A stretch of 6,688 bases of DNA from an uncultured Oscillospiraceae bacterium (GTDB taxonomy: Bacteria; Bacillota; Clostridia; Oscillospirales; Ruminococcaceae), in NCBI GenBank assembly GCA_958427155.1, contig CAUABB010000080.1, positions 1 through 6,688 on the forward strand, in the 5' to 3' direction. The notes under the pieces are model-generated. The model was not told where the DNA came from and did not search any database. It worked only from the letters and a program-made list of their open reading frames with translations. Position numbers and translations under genes: made by a program. This document shows, in pieces, positions 1-5,977 of the stretch (position 1 is the stretch's first letter; every line of letters begins with the position of its first letter).

Positions 1-311
1 TATCCGCTGGAATTTGCGGCCAAAGTAGACAAAAACTGGTCTTTTGTCCCACCGCCCACGATATAAAGAGAAGGATATTTCTTTCCCGTACAATACTCAA
101 TATCTTTTATTGCCATCCGATATCGCAGAGCAAGGCTTTCATAAATGCAACGCATTATTTCTCCTGCGCTTTGAGGAATTGATTGACCGGTTTTTCTACA
201 AAATTCCCGGACAGCAGAAGGAATGTCTCCTGCCTGATCAAAGACGGGATCATCCGGATTGATGAAGCAGCAGAAAGGAGGAGCGTTCCGGGCCAGACGT
301 TCCAAATCAGC
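1..311 (-). pseudogene. C-terminal part of the same FGGY kinase, out of frame and cut by the window edge
   Basis: Reading leftward from 311 in the frame with codons at 309-311, 306-308 and so on down to 3-5 gives about 103 uninterrupted residues that continue the kinase. They begin ADLERLARNAPPF, then CFINPDDPVFDQAGDIP, SIPQSAGEIMRCIYESLALR and the adenine-binding glycine motif YIVGGGTKDQF. These are typical of the RhaB C-terminal lobe, so the homology resumes within one or two residues of the TGA that ends the N-terminal frame. Relative to that frame, the shift is +1 base (one extra base, or two missing) near TATTCTTGCTGAT. The remaining 45-60 or so residues expected for the family lie beyond the left edge. 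The break may be a real mutation, a sequencing or assembly indel, or, less likely, recoding. Confidence 0.85.
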
Positions 312-1269
312 AAGAATAATTTATTCCTTCTCGTATCCACTGACGCCGGCTTTCCTGTATCAACCAGAGCCCATTTATATTTTTTAAAAAGGATATTTTA
401 TTGTCAAACCCAACTTCATTGGAAAGTCCCAGTTGCCTCGCTGCTGAAGTAGTAATTGGAGATTCCAACTCAGTGCCCAACAATGACCAGGTACCGCTAC
501 TGAGAAAAAGAAAATCTTGATCCTGTGACGGAACCGCTGCCATCGCAGACTGCGTGTCATGAGAACAAACAGCATAAACTTTGCAGGGTGCTACTCCAAG
601 TTCTTGACAAAGAGATTCTGATAATGTGCCTAGAGGTTGTCCGGAAGGTAGTAATGGAGGAAAAAGAGACCTGTTAATTCCAATCGCTTGGATAATTTCA
701 TCCGACCATTCTTTATCATCAGGATTTATGAGCTGAGTTGTAGAGGCCGCCGAAAGTTCAGCACGGATATTTCCGGAAAGAAAATATCCAAAAAGGTCCG
801 GGATCATTAAGAGTTTATCGGCCCGCTGCAATATATCCGGTCGGTTTTCCTTAAGAGAAAGAAGCTGATACAGCGTATTGTGTTCGAGTGGCTGAATTCC
901 AGTTATCTCGTAAAGCCTTTTAGAAGGCATTTTTACGGAAAAATGTGGAATCATTCCGCGTGTTCGCGTATCTCGATAATGCACAGGATTCTCTAGTAAA
1001 TGTCCGTCTTTGTCCAGTAGAGCGAAATCCACTCCCCATGTATCGACCGCGATACTATCCAACGCACCATATTTTTTAGAAAGAATAATACTTTGTTTGA
1101 TCTCGTGAAAAAGCCGAAGGATATCCCAATAAAAGGTTCCTTGAATCATAACCGGGTCATTAGAAAAGCGGTGAATTTCGTGAAATACTATATCCCTTCC
1201 ATCATACTGCCCTAAAATTGCCCGGCCACTTGAAGCGCCAAAATCAATCGCAAGGACGTTTTTATTCAT
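307..1269 (-). CDS. Rhamnulokinase/L-fuculokinase-type FGGY kinase, N-terminal 320 residues (frame broken)
   Basis: The family phosphorylates a ketose (L-rhamnulose or L-fuculose) at C1 with ATP in the cytoplasm. The start is AUG at 1269, preceded by a modest GGCGGGA ribosome site and only 11 bases after the fucI stop, so translation is probably coupled. Visible FGGY features: the N-terminal phosphate loop DFGASSGRAILG (residues 9-20), AVDTWGVDF (74-82), HYRDTRTRGM (97-106), SHDTQSA (236-242) with the likely catalytic base Asp238 (compare Asp237 of E. coli RhaB), and LSSGTWSLLG (256-265). Family members usually have about 470-490 residues, but this frame ends after 320 at TGA 307-309, just past QESRRQWIREGINYS. 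The rest of the C-terminal ATPase lobe follows in another frame (separate entry). The sequence looks most like RhaB, but the fucI partner suggests L-fuculose as substrate; that is inference. As written, the product would lack much of its nucleotide-binding lobe and should be inactive. Confidence 0.9.
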   Translation of the reverse strand: MNKNVLAIDFGASSGRAILGQYDGRDIVFHEIHRFSNDPVMIQGTFYWDILRLFHEIKQSIILSKKYGALDSIAVDTWGVDFALLDKDGHLLENPVHYRDTRTRGMIPHFSVKMPSKRLYEITGIQPLEHNTLYQLLSLKENRPDILQRADKLLMIPDLFGYFLSGNIRAELSAASTTQLINPDDKEWSDEIIQAIGINRSLFPPLLPSGQPLGTLSESLCQELGVAPCKVYAVCSHDTQSAMAAVPSQDQDFLFLSSGTWSLLGTELESPITTSAARQLGLSNEVGFDNKISFLKNINGLWLIQESRRQWIREGINYSC

Positions 1270-1280
1270 CTTTATCCCGC

Positions 1281-3083
1281 CTATCGAATGTTTTTATAAA
1301 GAGGCCCATAAGCGGCACAAGCCCGGTAATCCTGCCCTTCTTTGTCCATTCCAAATGCGTTCCAAGAAGCGGGGCGAAAGATTTTTTCTTCAGGTACATT
1401 ATGCATGGCGACTGGGATCCGGAGCATGGAGCAAAGTGTAATAACATCGGCTCCAATGTGTCCATAGCTGATAGCGCCGTGATTGGCACCCCAGTTATTC
1501 ATCACGTCATAAGCGGATTTAAAAGGTCCTTTCCCATTGACAATAGGAGTAAACCAAGTACAGGGCCATGTATAATCAGTTCTCTTCCAAAGGATGTCAT
1601 TTACTTCTTCAGGAAGGTGGACAGTATAACCTTCCGCAATTTGAATAACAGGGCCAAGTCCTTTTACAAGGTTCAGCCGAATCATAGTGCAGGGAATTTC
1701 CGCTTCAGTTACAAAACGAGAAGAGAAGCCGCCGCCTCGGAAATATCCTGTATCTGCTGGGTTCCATGTTGTAGCGCTCATGATCGCATCCATATCATTT
1801 TCCGTAACATGATACCATTCTTTAATACAGGGATTTCCATTTTCGTCAAGCGCCTTGCAGTTTGCGTCAATACAGGCGGCTCCTGAATTAATCAAGTGGA
1901 TAAATCCGCCGGCCTTTTGGGCTTTCCCTTCGATATTATAACCGGTTGCCTTTTTAACCGCGTCAGCGCTCCAGTAAGTGCGTACATCTGCGAAAATCTG
2001 AGGACGGTTGGTGAGAAGTTTCATGAACAGCATTCCAAGAGAATTTAAAACGTCATTTTCTGTGGCCAGTATGTACGGTTCCCTTGCTCCTGTCCAATCA
2101 AATGAACTGTTAAGCATCGCTTCAGCAAAATCACAGTTCGGATAAAAATCGGTCCACTGGCGCTGTCCCTGAAATCCAGCAGCAATGGCATTATGGCCAA
2201 GCTTCTCTTCCTCACAGCCAGCGGGGAGGTTTTGGTTACCATTCATCAAATCCTTGATGATACACATCATTTTGATGACAAACTCAAAATCCTGTTCTTT
2301 TTCTTCTTTGGTTTTCTGAGCCTTTTCAGGGTTTTTATCAAAACCAATTACACATTTTTGTTTAGCCCATTTTAAAGCTTTCTGAAACTCTGCTTCGTCA
2401 TAGATTCCTTCGCTCATCCGGCGGATAATTTCCACTTCATCTACTGATTCGACTCTCATTCCAAGGTATTCTTCAATAAATTCCGGACTGATAATAGAAC
2501 CGCCAATTCCCATACAAATCGAACCAATTTGCAGATAAGATTTTCCCCTCATAGTCGCCGCAGCAATAGCTGCTCGTCCAAAGCGGAGAAGTTTTTCTTT
2601 AACATCTTCCGGTATTTCAGTACTGTCTGCATCCTGTACGTCATGACCATATATTCCAAAAGCGGGAAGTCCTTTCTGTGCGTGAGTTGCCAGAACAGAA
2701 GCGAGATAAACGGCACCTGGACGTTCTGTTCCGTTAAATCCCCAAACGCCTTTTATAGTCATCGGATCCATATCCATCGTTTCAGCGCCGTAGCACCAGC
2801 AAGGTGTAACAGTCAACGTGATATCAACCCCTGCACGTTTGAATTTTTCAGCGCAGGCAGCAGCTTCAGCTACTCGTCCGATGGTTGTATCGGCAATTAC
2901 GACTTCAACCGGCTCTCCGTTAGAATACTTCAGATTTTTGCGGAAGAGTTCTGCCGCACTCTGTGCCATTTTCATAGTTTGTTCTTCCAAAGAACCACGG
3001 ACATCCAGAATTCCTTTTCTGCCGTCAATGGTCGGGCGAATTCCAATTACCGGGTAACTGCCAATATAGCGTTTCTCTGCCAT
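1281..3083 (-). CDS. fucI: L-fucose isomerase
   Basis: This Mn2+-dependent cytoplasmic enzyme converts L-fucose to L-fuculose, and in known members also D-arabinose to D-ribulose. It is the first step of L-fucose catabolism. The product has 600 residues (E. coli FucI has 591) and is complete. It opens with the typical [21 protein letters not shown]. Numbering from the upstream TTG, the metal-binding residues are recognisable as Glu344 in LATENDVLN, Asp368 in FADVRTYWS and His537 in GANHGAI, matching E. coli Glu337, Asp361 and His528. I chose ATG at 3083 because GGAGG (3094-3098) lies 10 bases upstream. An in-frame TTG at 3089 would add two residues but sits only 4 bases from GGAGG. It is the first gene of the operon with the kinase, divergent from an AraC regulator that probably controls it. 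No frame damage is seen here. Confidence 0.97.
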   Translation of the reverse strand: MAEKRYIGSYPVIGIRPTIDGRKGILDVRGSLEEQTMKMAQSAAELFRKNLKYSNGEPVEVVIADTTIGRVAEAAACAEKFKRAGVDITLTVTPCWCYGAETMDMDPMTIKGVWGFNGTERPGAVYLASVLATHAQKGLPAFGIYGHDVQDADSTEIPEDVKEKLLRFGRAAIAAATMRGKSYLQIGSICMGIGGSIISPEFIEEYLGMRVESVDEVEIIRRMSEGIYDEAEFQKALKWAKQKCVIGFDKNPEKAQKTKEEKEQDFEFVIKMMCIIKDLMNGNQNLPAGCEEEKLGHNAIAAGFQGQRQWTDFYPNCDFAEAMLNSSFDWTGAREPYILATENDVLNSLGMLFMKLLTNRPQIFADVRTYWSADAVKKATGYNIEGKAQKAGGFIHLINSGAACIDANCKALDENGNPCIKEWYHVTENDMDAIMSATTWNPADTGYFRGGGFSSRFVTEAEIPCTMIRLNLVKGLGPVIQIAEGYTVHLPEEVNDILWKRTDYTWPCTWFTPIVNGKGPFKSAYDVMNNWGANHGAISYGHIGADVITLCSMLRIPVAMHNVPEEKIFRPASWNAFGMDKEGQDYRACAAYGPLYKNIR

Positions 3084-3130
3084 AGCCAATACACCTCCAA
3101 GAATTTAACACTTTGTCTTGTGATGGCCTT

Positions 3131-3160
3131 ATTATATCTCTTTACAGGTTTGTTTTCTTG
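3131..3160 (-). promoter_or_regulatory. Probable promoter of the fucI-kinase operon
   Basis: A perfect TATAAT -10 on the minus strand lies at 3136-3131, about 48 bases upstream of the fucI ATG. At the expected distance (3154-3160) there is only CAAGAA/AAGAAA, a poor -35. A good -10 with a weak -35 is what an activator-dependent promoter often looks like, and the divergent AraC protein is the obvious candidate activator. The -35 zone lies inside the core promoter of the divergent gene (3141-3169). The position is read from the sequence; the regulation is inferred. Confidence 0.55.
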
Positions 3161-3169
3161 TGCTATCAT
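3141..3169 (+). promoter_or_regulatory. Probable promoter of the AraC-family regulator gene
   Basis: TTTACA (3141-3146) and TATCAT (3164-3169) are separated by exactly 17 bases. The -10 carries the extended TGC (3161-3163). Transcription should begin near 3176, giving a leader of about 35 bases that contains the AGGTGG ribosome site. The match is good enough for basal, activator-independent expression. It overlaps the predicted fucI promoter on the other strand. Confidence 0.6.
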
Positions 3170-3182
3170 CAGAAATAATAGT

Positions 3183-3201
3183 AAAATATTCACTTTTATG
3201 A
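3183..3201 (+). repeat. 19-base exact direct repeat, copy 1 (regulator leader)
   Basis: AAAATATTCACTTTTATGA lies in the predicted 5' leader of the AraC gene, just before its AGGTGG ribosome site. The same 19 bases recur at 3605-3623 inside the gene. It is outside the core promoter, downstream of the predicted start of transcription. Confidence 0.75.
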
Positions 3202-3211
3202 GGTGGAATCT

Positions 3212-4099
3212 TTGCGTTATATTGAACTGAGGGAAAACAGAGAGCACGGTACCTCTGACTTCCCATATGCTTATTATCTCGTGTCAGAAGAACATCCCCG
3301 TTATAATATGATTTACCATTGGCACGCTGAATCTGAACTTCTCTTAATAAGGAGTGGAACGCTTTTTCTTTCAGTTGACGGAAAAAATTTTTTACTTTCC
3401 GCTGGTGATTGTATTTTTTTAGCTGGGGGGCAACTTCACGGTGGAGTGCCAGAAAACTGCACATATGAATGTCTTGTTTTTAATGCGGACTCTCTGTTGC
3501 ACGGAGTAGAGGCCTGTGTACGGGATTTTGGAATGATCGCAGAGATTTACCATCCCTCTGGTCTTATTTTTACCTCATCCAGTCCTATTGCTGGTATCGC
3601 TGAAAAAATATTCACTTTTATGAAAGAAAAGCCACGGGGATATCATTTTTTTGTACGTGGGGAACTTTTAAATCTCTTAGGAGAAATTTTTGGGCTGATC
3701 TCTGAAGAAAATATAGAAAGCTTCACTCCAACTTATTTAAAAAAGTTACGCAGGCTCAAACATGTAATTCGTTATATTTCAGAGCATTACCGTGATCCAA
3801 TTACTCTGGATGAACTGGCTAGGCAGTGTGGAATGAACAGTAACTATTTTTGTAGGGCTTTTAAAGGCTTTACGGGTATGACACCAGTAGAATATCTAAA
3901 TTTTTATCGGGTAGAATCAGCTTGTGAACGAATTTTAAGGTCTGAAGAAAGCCTGACAGAGATCGCTTTTCAATCCGGTTTTAATGATTTTAGCTATTTC
4001 ATTAAGGTGTTTAAAAAATATAAAGGGATCACCCCTTCACAATATTCAAAAAATATTGACAATTCAATAATAAACATTGACAAACAGTCCCCAGGCTAA
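3212..4099 (+). CDS. AraC-family transcriptional regulator with N-terminal cupin sensor domain
   Basis: This is a DNA-binding regulator, probably of the adjacent fucose genes. The N-terminal cupin/AraC-binding region (about residues 30-95) has the pattern HWHAESELLLIRSG, then LSAGDCIFLAGGQLHGG. The C-terminal AraC domain (about 180-280) has two helix-turn-helix units: LDELARQCGMNSNYFCRAFK, and later LTEIAFQSGFNDFSYFIKVFK followed by the signature GITPSQY. There is no ATG near the 5' end. I chose TTG at 3212 because GAGGTGG (3200-3206) lies 5 bases upstream; a GTG at 3203 is in frame but is itself part of that ribosome site. This gives 295 residues, usual for the family. After the AraC domain there is a short Asn/Ile-rich tail whose last codons form the 5' arm of a hairpin. 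The gene is divergent from fucI with overlapping promoters. The effector (L-fucose or a product) is inferred only from context. Confidence 0.93.
   Translation: MRYIELRENREHGTSDFPYAYYLVSEEHPRYNMIYHWHAESELLLIRSGTLFLSVDGKNFLLSAGDCIFLAGGQLHGGVPENCTYECLVFNADSLLHGVEACVRDFGMIAEIYHPSGLIFTSSSPIAGIAEKIFTFMKEKPRGYHFFVRGELLNLLGEIFGLISEENIESFTPTYLKKLRRLKHVIRYISEHYRDPITLDELARQCGMNSNYFCRAFKGFTGMTPVEYLNFYRVESACERILRSEESLTEIAFQSGFNDFSYFIKVFKKYKGITPSQYSKNIDNSIINIDKQSPG
3605..3623 (+). repeat. 19-base exact direct repeat, copy 2 (inside the regulator gene)
   Basis: An exact second copy of AAAATATTCACTTTTATGA, here in frame and encoding part of KIFTFMK in the linker between cupin and DNA-binding domains. It starts 422 bases downstream of copy 1. 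Confidence 0.75.
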
Positions 4100-4119
4100 T
4101 CAGAGGGCTGTTTGTCAAT
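4076..4119 (+). terminator. Long hairpin between convergent genes, possible terminator
   Basis: Arms at 4076-4090 (ATTGACAAACAGTCC) and 4105-4119 (GGGCTGTTTGTCAAT) pair over 15 positions around a 14-base loop holding the regulator's TAA stop. Position 4088/4107 is a U-G pair in a plus-strand transcript but an A/C mismatch in a minus-strand one, which favours use by the plus-strand AraC gene. Against this, no real U run follows on the plus strand (AATAAAAGCG), and on the minus strand only TGTTTATTATT. The 5' arm codes for the last residues of the regulator. Confidence 0.5.
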
Positions 4120-4133
4120 AAAAGCGAAGGATT

Positions 4134-4613
4134 CTAAACAGAAAGAATATGAAGAAACCGTATTTGCCGAATGTTATAGGTAGATAAAGGACGATAATCG
4201 GAATCAAAAGAGTGACAGGCAATCTGAATATTATCAAGATCCGGATCCTTTCCGCAGGATACAACAATTCCAGAATGATGGAAACGTGATCCGGCTGTTA
4301 CCAGCTGAACGATATCTCCTGGCTGAATCCCTTTCATTTCAACTTTTTGAGCAGATGGGCCTATTTGATGTCCGGAAGTTGTAAACCGGTAAAGCTCTTC
4401 CACGCCACTCCAGGCTGGAGAGCGGTTATTTAAAGAATGGTAATACCAGCCGGTAATAGGGGTGTAATTCATTCTTCCACCACCCGCTAAAAGGCATTGA
4501 GACATAAAATTTGTACAATCCCCGCCCATTTCCTCAAAATCCGGAAAAGCGGGGTTCCGTTTAAAAGCCCACTGGTGGGCATAATCAATTGCTTTTTTTC
4601 GGTCGTAAATCAT
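4134..4613 (-). CDS. Amidase_6-type putative cysteine amidase/peptidase
   Basis: A 159-residue protein resembling the 'putative amidase domain' (Amidase_6) proteins of Firmicutes, a papain/NlpC-like fold. Evidence is the opening YDRKKAIDYAHQWAFKRNPAF, the nucleophile-type motif GGDCTNFMSQCL (Cys33), the middle segment GWYYH, the LQPGD-like GIQPGDIVQL (95-104), and the HHSGIVV histidine motif (His112/His113), followed by ACHSFD (about 132-137). I chose ATG 4613 because AAGGTGG lies 7 bases upstream; an ATG at 4637 is in frame but has no comparable site. In this family the domain is often fused to a signal peptide or lies at the C-terminus of longer wall-associated proteins. Here it stands alone with no signal peptide or membrane segment, so it should be cytoplasmic. 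The substrate is unknown; peptidoglycan-type amide bonds would be a guess. It is transcribed alone, convergent with the AraC gene. Confidence 0.8.
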   Translation of the reverse strand: MIYDRKKAIDYAHQWAFKRNPAFPDFEEMGGDCTNFMSQCLLAGGGRMNYTPITGWYYHSLNNRSPAWSGVEELYRFTTSGHQIGPSAQKVEMKGIQPGDIVQLVTAGSRFHHSGIVVSCGKDPDLDNIQIACHSFDSDYRPLSTYNIRQIRFLHILSV

Positions 4614-4663
4614 AGGGACACCACCTTTGTTCATCATACGCGACTTGAAGAGAAAATGTGTAT

Positions 4664-4690
4664 TTTATAGCAAAAAAGCAATGCTTTTTT
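4664..4690 (-). promoter_or_regulatory. Candidate extended -10 promoter of the amidase gene with embedded palindrome
   Basis: On the minus strand TGC-TATAAA (4672-4664) is an extended -10 about 50 bases upstream of the chosen ATG. No good -35 is seen (CAAAAA near 4692-4687). The spacer is almost entirely a near-perfect palindrome, AAAAAAGCA-A-TGCTTTTTT (4672-4690). This could be an operator or merely a weak A/T hairpin. An independent promoter is expected here because a terminator lies just upstream at 4719-4761. Confidence 0.4.
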
Positions 4691-4718
4691 TGTGGAATTT
4701 TTATACGGTTTGTTTCAA

Positions 4719-4761
4719 AATAAAAAATCGGTGCGAAAGAAAAACTTTCACACCGGTTTTT
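4719..4761 (-). terminator. Intrinsic terminator of the patatin-HMA operon
   Basis: Read on the minus strand, CGGTGTGAAAG (4755-4745), a five-T loop (4744-4740) and CTTTCGCACCG (4739-4729) form an 11-bp stem with one U-G pair, followed by ATTTTTTATTTT. The odd pair is a wobble only in the minus-strand RNA; in the plus-strand RNA it would be a C/A mismatch. This confirms the direction. It begins about 15 bases after the stop codon of the HMA-like gene. Confidence 0.88.
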
Positions 4762-4769
4762 ATATAAAT

Positions 4770-4970
4770 TTAACGAATAACCGTAAAGCCAAGAGTTTCA
4801 ATCACATCACAAATTGAAAGATAGTCTAAGTCTCCCCCGGTGATTGCCGCATACTTACGAGTGGAATTCACTGTTACGCACTCAATCCCGCTTAACTTCA
4901 TAATTGCATCTGAAATTTTTTGCCCGCTTTCCGGCTCTATTTTTCCCTGAAAAGGAATTGTCAGAGTCAT
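4770..4970 (-). CDS. Small HMA-fold protein lacking the CxxC metal site
   Basis: A 66-residue protein with the pattern of a heavy-metal-associated (HMA, ferredoxin-like) domain: strand MTLTIPFQGKI, helix SGQKISDAIMKL, the diagnostic SGIECVTVNSTRKYAAITG (GV..V.VN....A.V in typical members), then a helix SICDVIETLGF and final strand TVI. Typical copper chaperones have GMxCxxC in the first loop; here that place reads GKIEPESG with no cysteines, so ordinary soft-metal binding through CxxC is not possible. The only cysteines are in IECV and SICD. It starts at ATG 4970 with a strong AAAGGAGGAG 9 bases upstream. It lies 46 bases after the patatin gene in the same direction and before a clear terminator, so it is the last gene of a two-gene unit. 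Its role is unknown; a protein-protein or non-thiol ligand function is possible. Confidence 0.8.
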   Translation of the reverse strand: MTLTIPFQGKIEPESGQKISDAIMKLSGIECVTVNSTRKYAAITGGDLDYLSICDVIETLGFTVIR

Positions 4971-5016
4971 TGGTCTTCTCCTCCTTTACAAAATAGTATA
5001 AGAAGGAAAAAGCGGG

Positions 5017-5865
5017 TTATACGCGATAAGAAAAATCACGTATTTTTTCCAACTGGTCTGAGGCATCTTTTATTCCAAGTTTATAAAGCTTTAAAAGTTT
5101 TTCCGGATTTTTCTCAAAACGCCCAATTGAAACCGGAACCGACTGCGCAAGTACAACAGCCCGTCCTTCCTTTTCCAGTTTATCTACCAGTTTAAGAGAC
5201 TGATTATATATTTCATGCCGTCGGTCAAGCGCCTCAATCATCTTGGGATATTTTCTGAATTTTCGACGGTAAACAGAGCGGAATCCCTCTGGCTGCTTAC
5301 AATAGCCACGCGGCCTTGTTAAAACAATAACGAGCTTGTCGCAACCATCTTCCAGGGCTTTTTTAACTGGAATTGGATCAGACGTACCTCCGTCCAAATA
5401 TTGTTTTCCATCTATTTCGACCATAGGAGAAAAAATTGGAATTGCGCTGGAAGCTGCTACAACTTCATTGACTTCTTTAGAGCTTGGATTTTTAAAATAA
5501 TATGGTTTTCCTGTTAAAACATCAGTTACACCAACAATGAAATCAGTCTGGTTATCCGCATACGTCTGATAATCAAAAGGGAGAAGGTGATCTGGAATGT
5601 CATGAAAGATAAATTTCATTCCAAACAGAGATCTGGTTTGAAGATAGTTTCTAAAACTGATATATCGTTTATCTTGCGAATACTCTGAATTGATCAGAAA
5701 GCTTCTGCCGCGCTGTCTGGACAAAAAGGAAGTTGCATGGCAGGCTCCAGCTGAAACGCCAATGATATAATCAAAATCAAGGTTGTGATCTTGAAAACAA
5801 TCAAGCACACCAGTAGTGTAGACGCCACGCATTCCACCACCTTCTAACACCAGCCCGATTTTCAT
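5017..5865 (-). CDS. Patatin-like phospholipase family protein (YjjU-like)
   Basis: A 282-residue serine acyl hydrolase using a Ser-Asp dyad. All key motifs are present: the oxyanion-hole loop EGGGMRGVYTTGVL (residues 8-21), the nucleophile elbow GVSAG with Ser38, and the DGGTSDPIPV motif with Asp158. Length and the MKIGLVLEGGGMRG start match bacterial YjjU/RssA-type patatins. No signal peptide or membrane segment is visible, so it probably acts in the cytoplasm or at the inner membrane face on phospholipid or acyl esters; the true substrate is unknown. The start at ATG 5865 is supported by GGAGG (5875-5879) 9 bases upstream. The C-terminal third (about 190-282) is rich in Lys/Arg and could contact lipid head groups; that is a guess. 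It is first in an operon with the HMA-like gene and divergent from the VanZ-like gene. Confidence 0.93.
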   Translation of the reverse strand: MKIGLVLEGGGMRGVYTTGVLDCFQDHNLDFDYIIGVSAGACHATSFLSRQRGRSFLINSEYSQDKRYISFRNYLQTRSLFGMKFIFHDIPDHLLPFDYQTYADNQTDFIVGVTDVLTGKPYYFKNPSSKEVNEVVAASSAIPIFSPMVEIDGKQYLDGGTSDPIPVKKALEDGCDKLVIVLTRPRGYCKQPEGFRSVYRRKFRKYPKMIEALDRRHEIYNQSLKLVDKLEKEGRAVVLAQSVPVSIGRFEKNPEKLLKLYKLGIKDASDQLEKIRDFSYRV

Positions 5866-5897
5866 AAAAAAACGCCTCCGTGTAATATTCTGTTACT

Positions 5898-5926
5898 ATT
5901 TTAACATTTCTTTTTTAAAGGAACAA
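5898..5926 (-). promoter_or_regulatory. Promoter of the patatin-HMA operon
   Basis: On the minus strand TTGTTC (5926-5921) and TAAAAT (5903-5898) are 17 bases apart, with an extended TGT before the -10. Transcription should start near 5891, leaving a leader of about 25 bases that contains the GGAGG site of the patatin gene. This is a good match to a housekeeping sigma promoter. Confidence 0.65.
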
Positions 5927-5933
5927 GTTTTAT

Positions 5934-5962
5934 TTGTTTTAAAACTATTTGTCCTGTATAAT
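5934..5962 (+). promoter_or_regulatory. Promoter of the VanZ-like gene
   Basis: TTGTTT (5934-5939) and a perfect TATAAT (5957-5962) are 17 bases apart, with TG directly before the -10. The predicted start of transcription, near 5969, is only about 9 bases before the ATG at 5978. The element sits 7 bases from the opposing -35 of the patatin promoter. Confidence 0.65.
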
Positions 5963-5977
5963 AAAATTCAGATCTAA

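Noticed and set aside
307..309. In-frame TGA of the kinase as a selenocysteine or readthrough codon
   Set aside because: Reading through TGA in the same frame gives no kinase homology and soon meets another TGA; the homologous continuation is in another frame.
155..340. 61-codon minus-strand frame over the kinase break
   Set aside because: It is the third frame at the break. The kinase homology continues in a different frame, so this is not the resumed protein and a -1 shift would not repair the gene.
1218..1886. 222-codon open frame on the plus strand
   Set aside because: It lies opposite fucI and the 5' end of the kinase gene, has no recognisable domain and no good ribosome site; it is an antisense shadow.
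3100..3211. Catabolite repression (cre) site or riboswitch upstream of fucI or the AraC gene
   Set aside because: No convincing cre-like palindrome and no structured leader were found; the 128-base interval is taken up by the two promoters and ribosome sites.
2529..3230. 233-codon open frame on the plus strand running through the fucI promoter region
   Set aside because: It is antisense to fucI and crosses the divergent promoters and the start of the AraC gene. Its Ser/Cys/Phe-rich composition is typical of a shadow frame.
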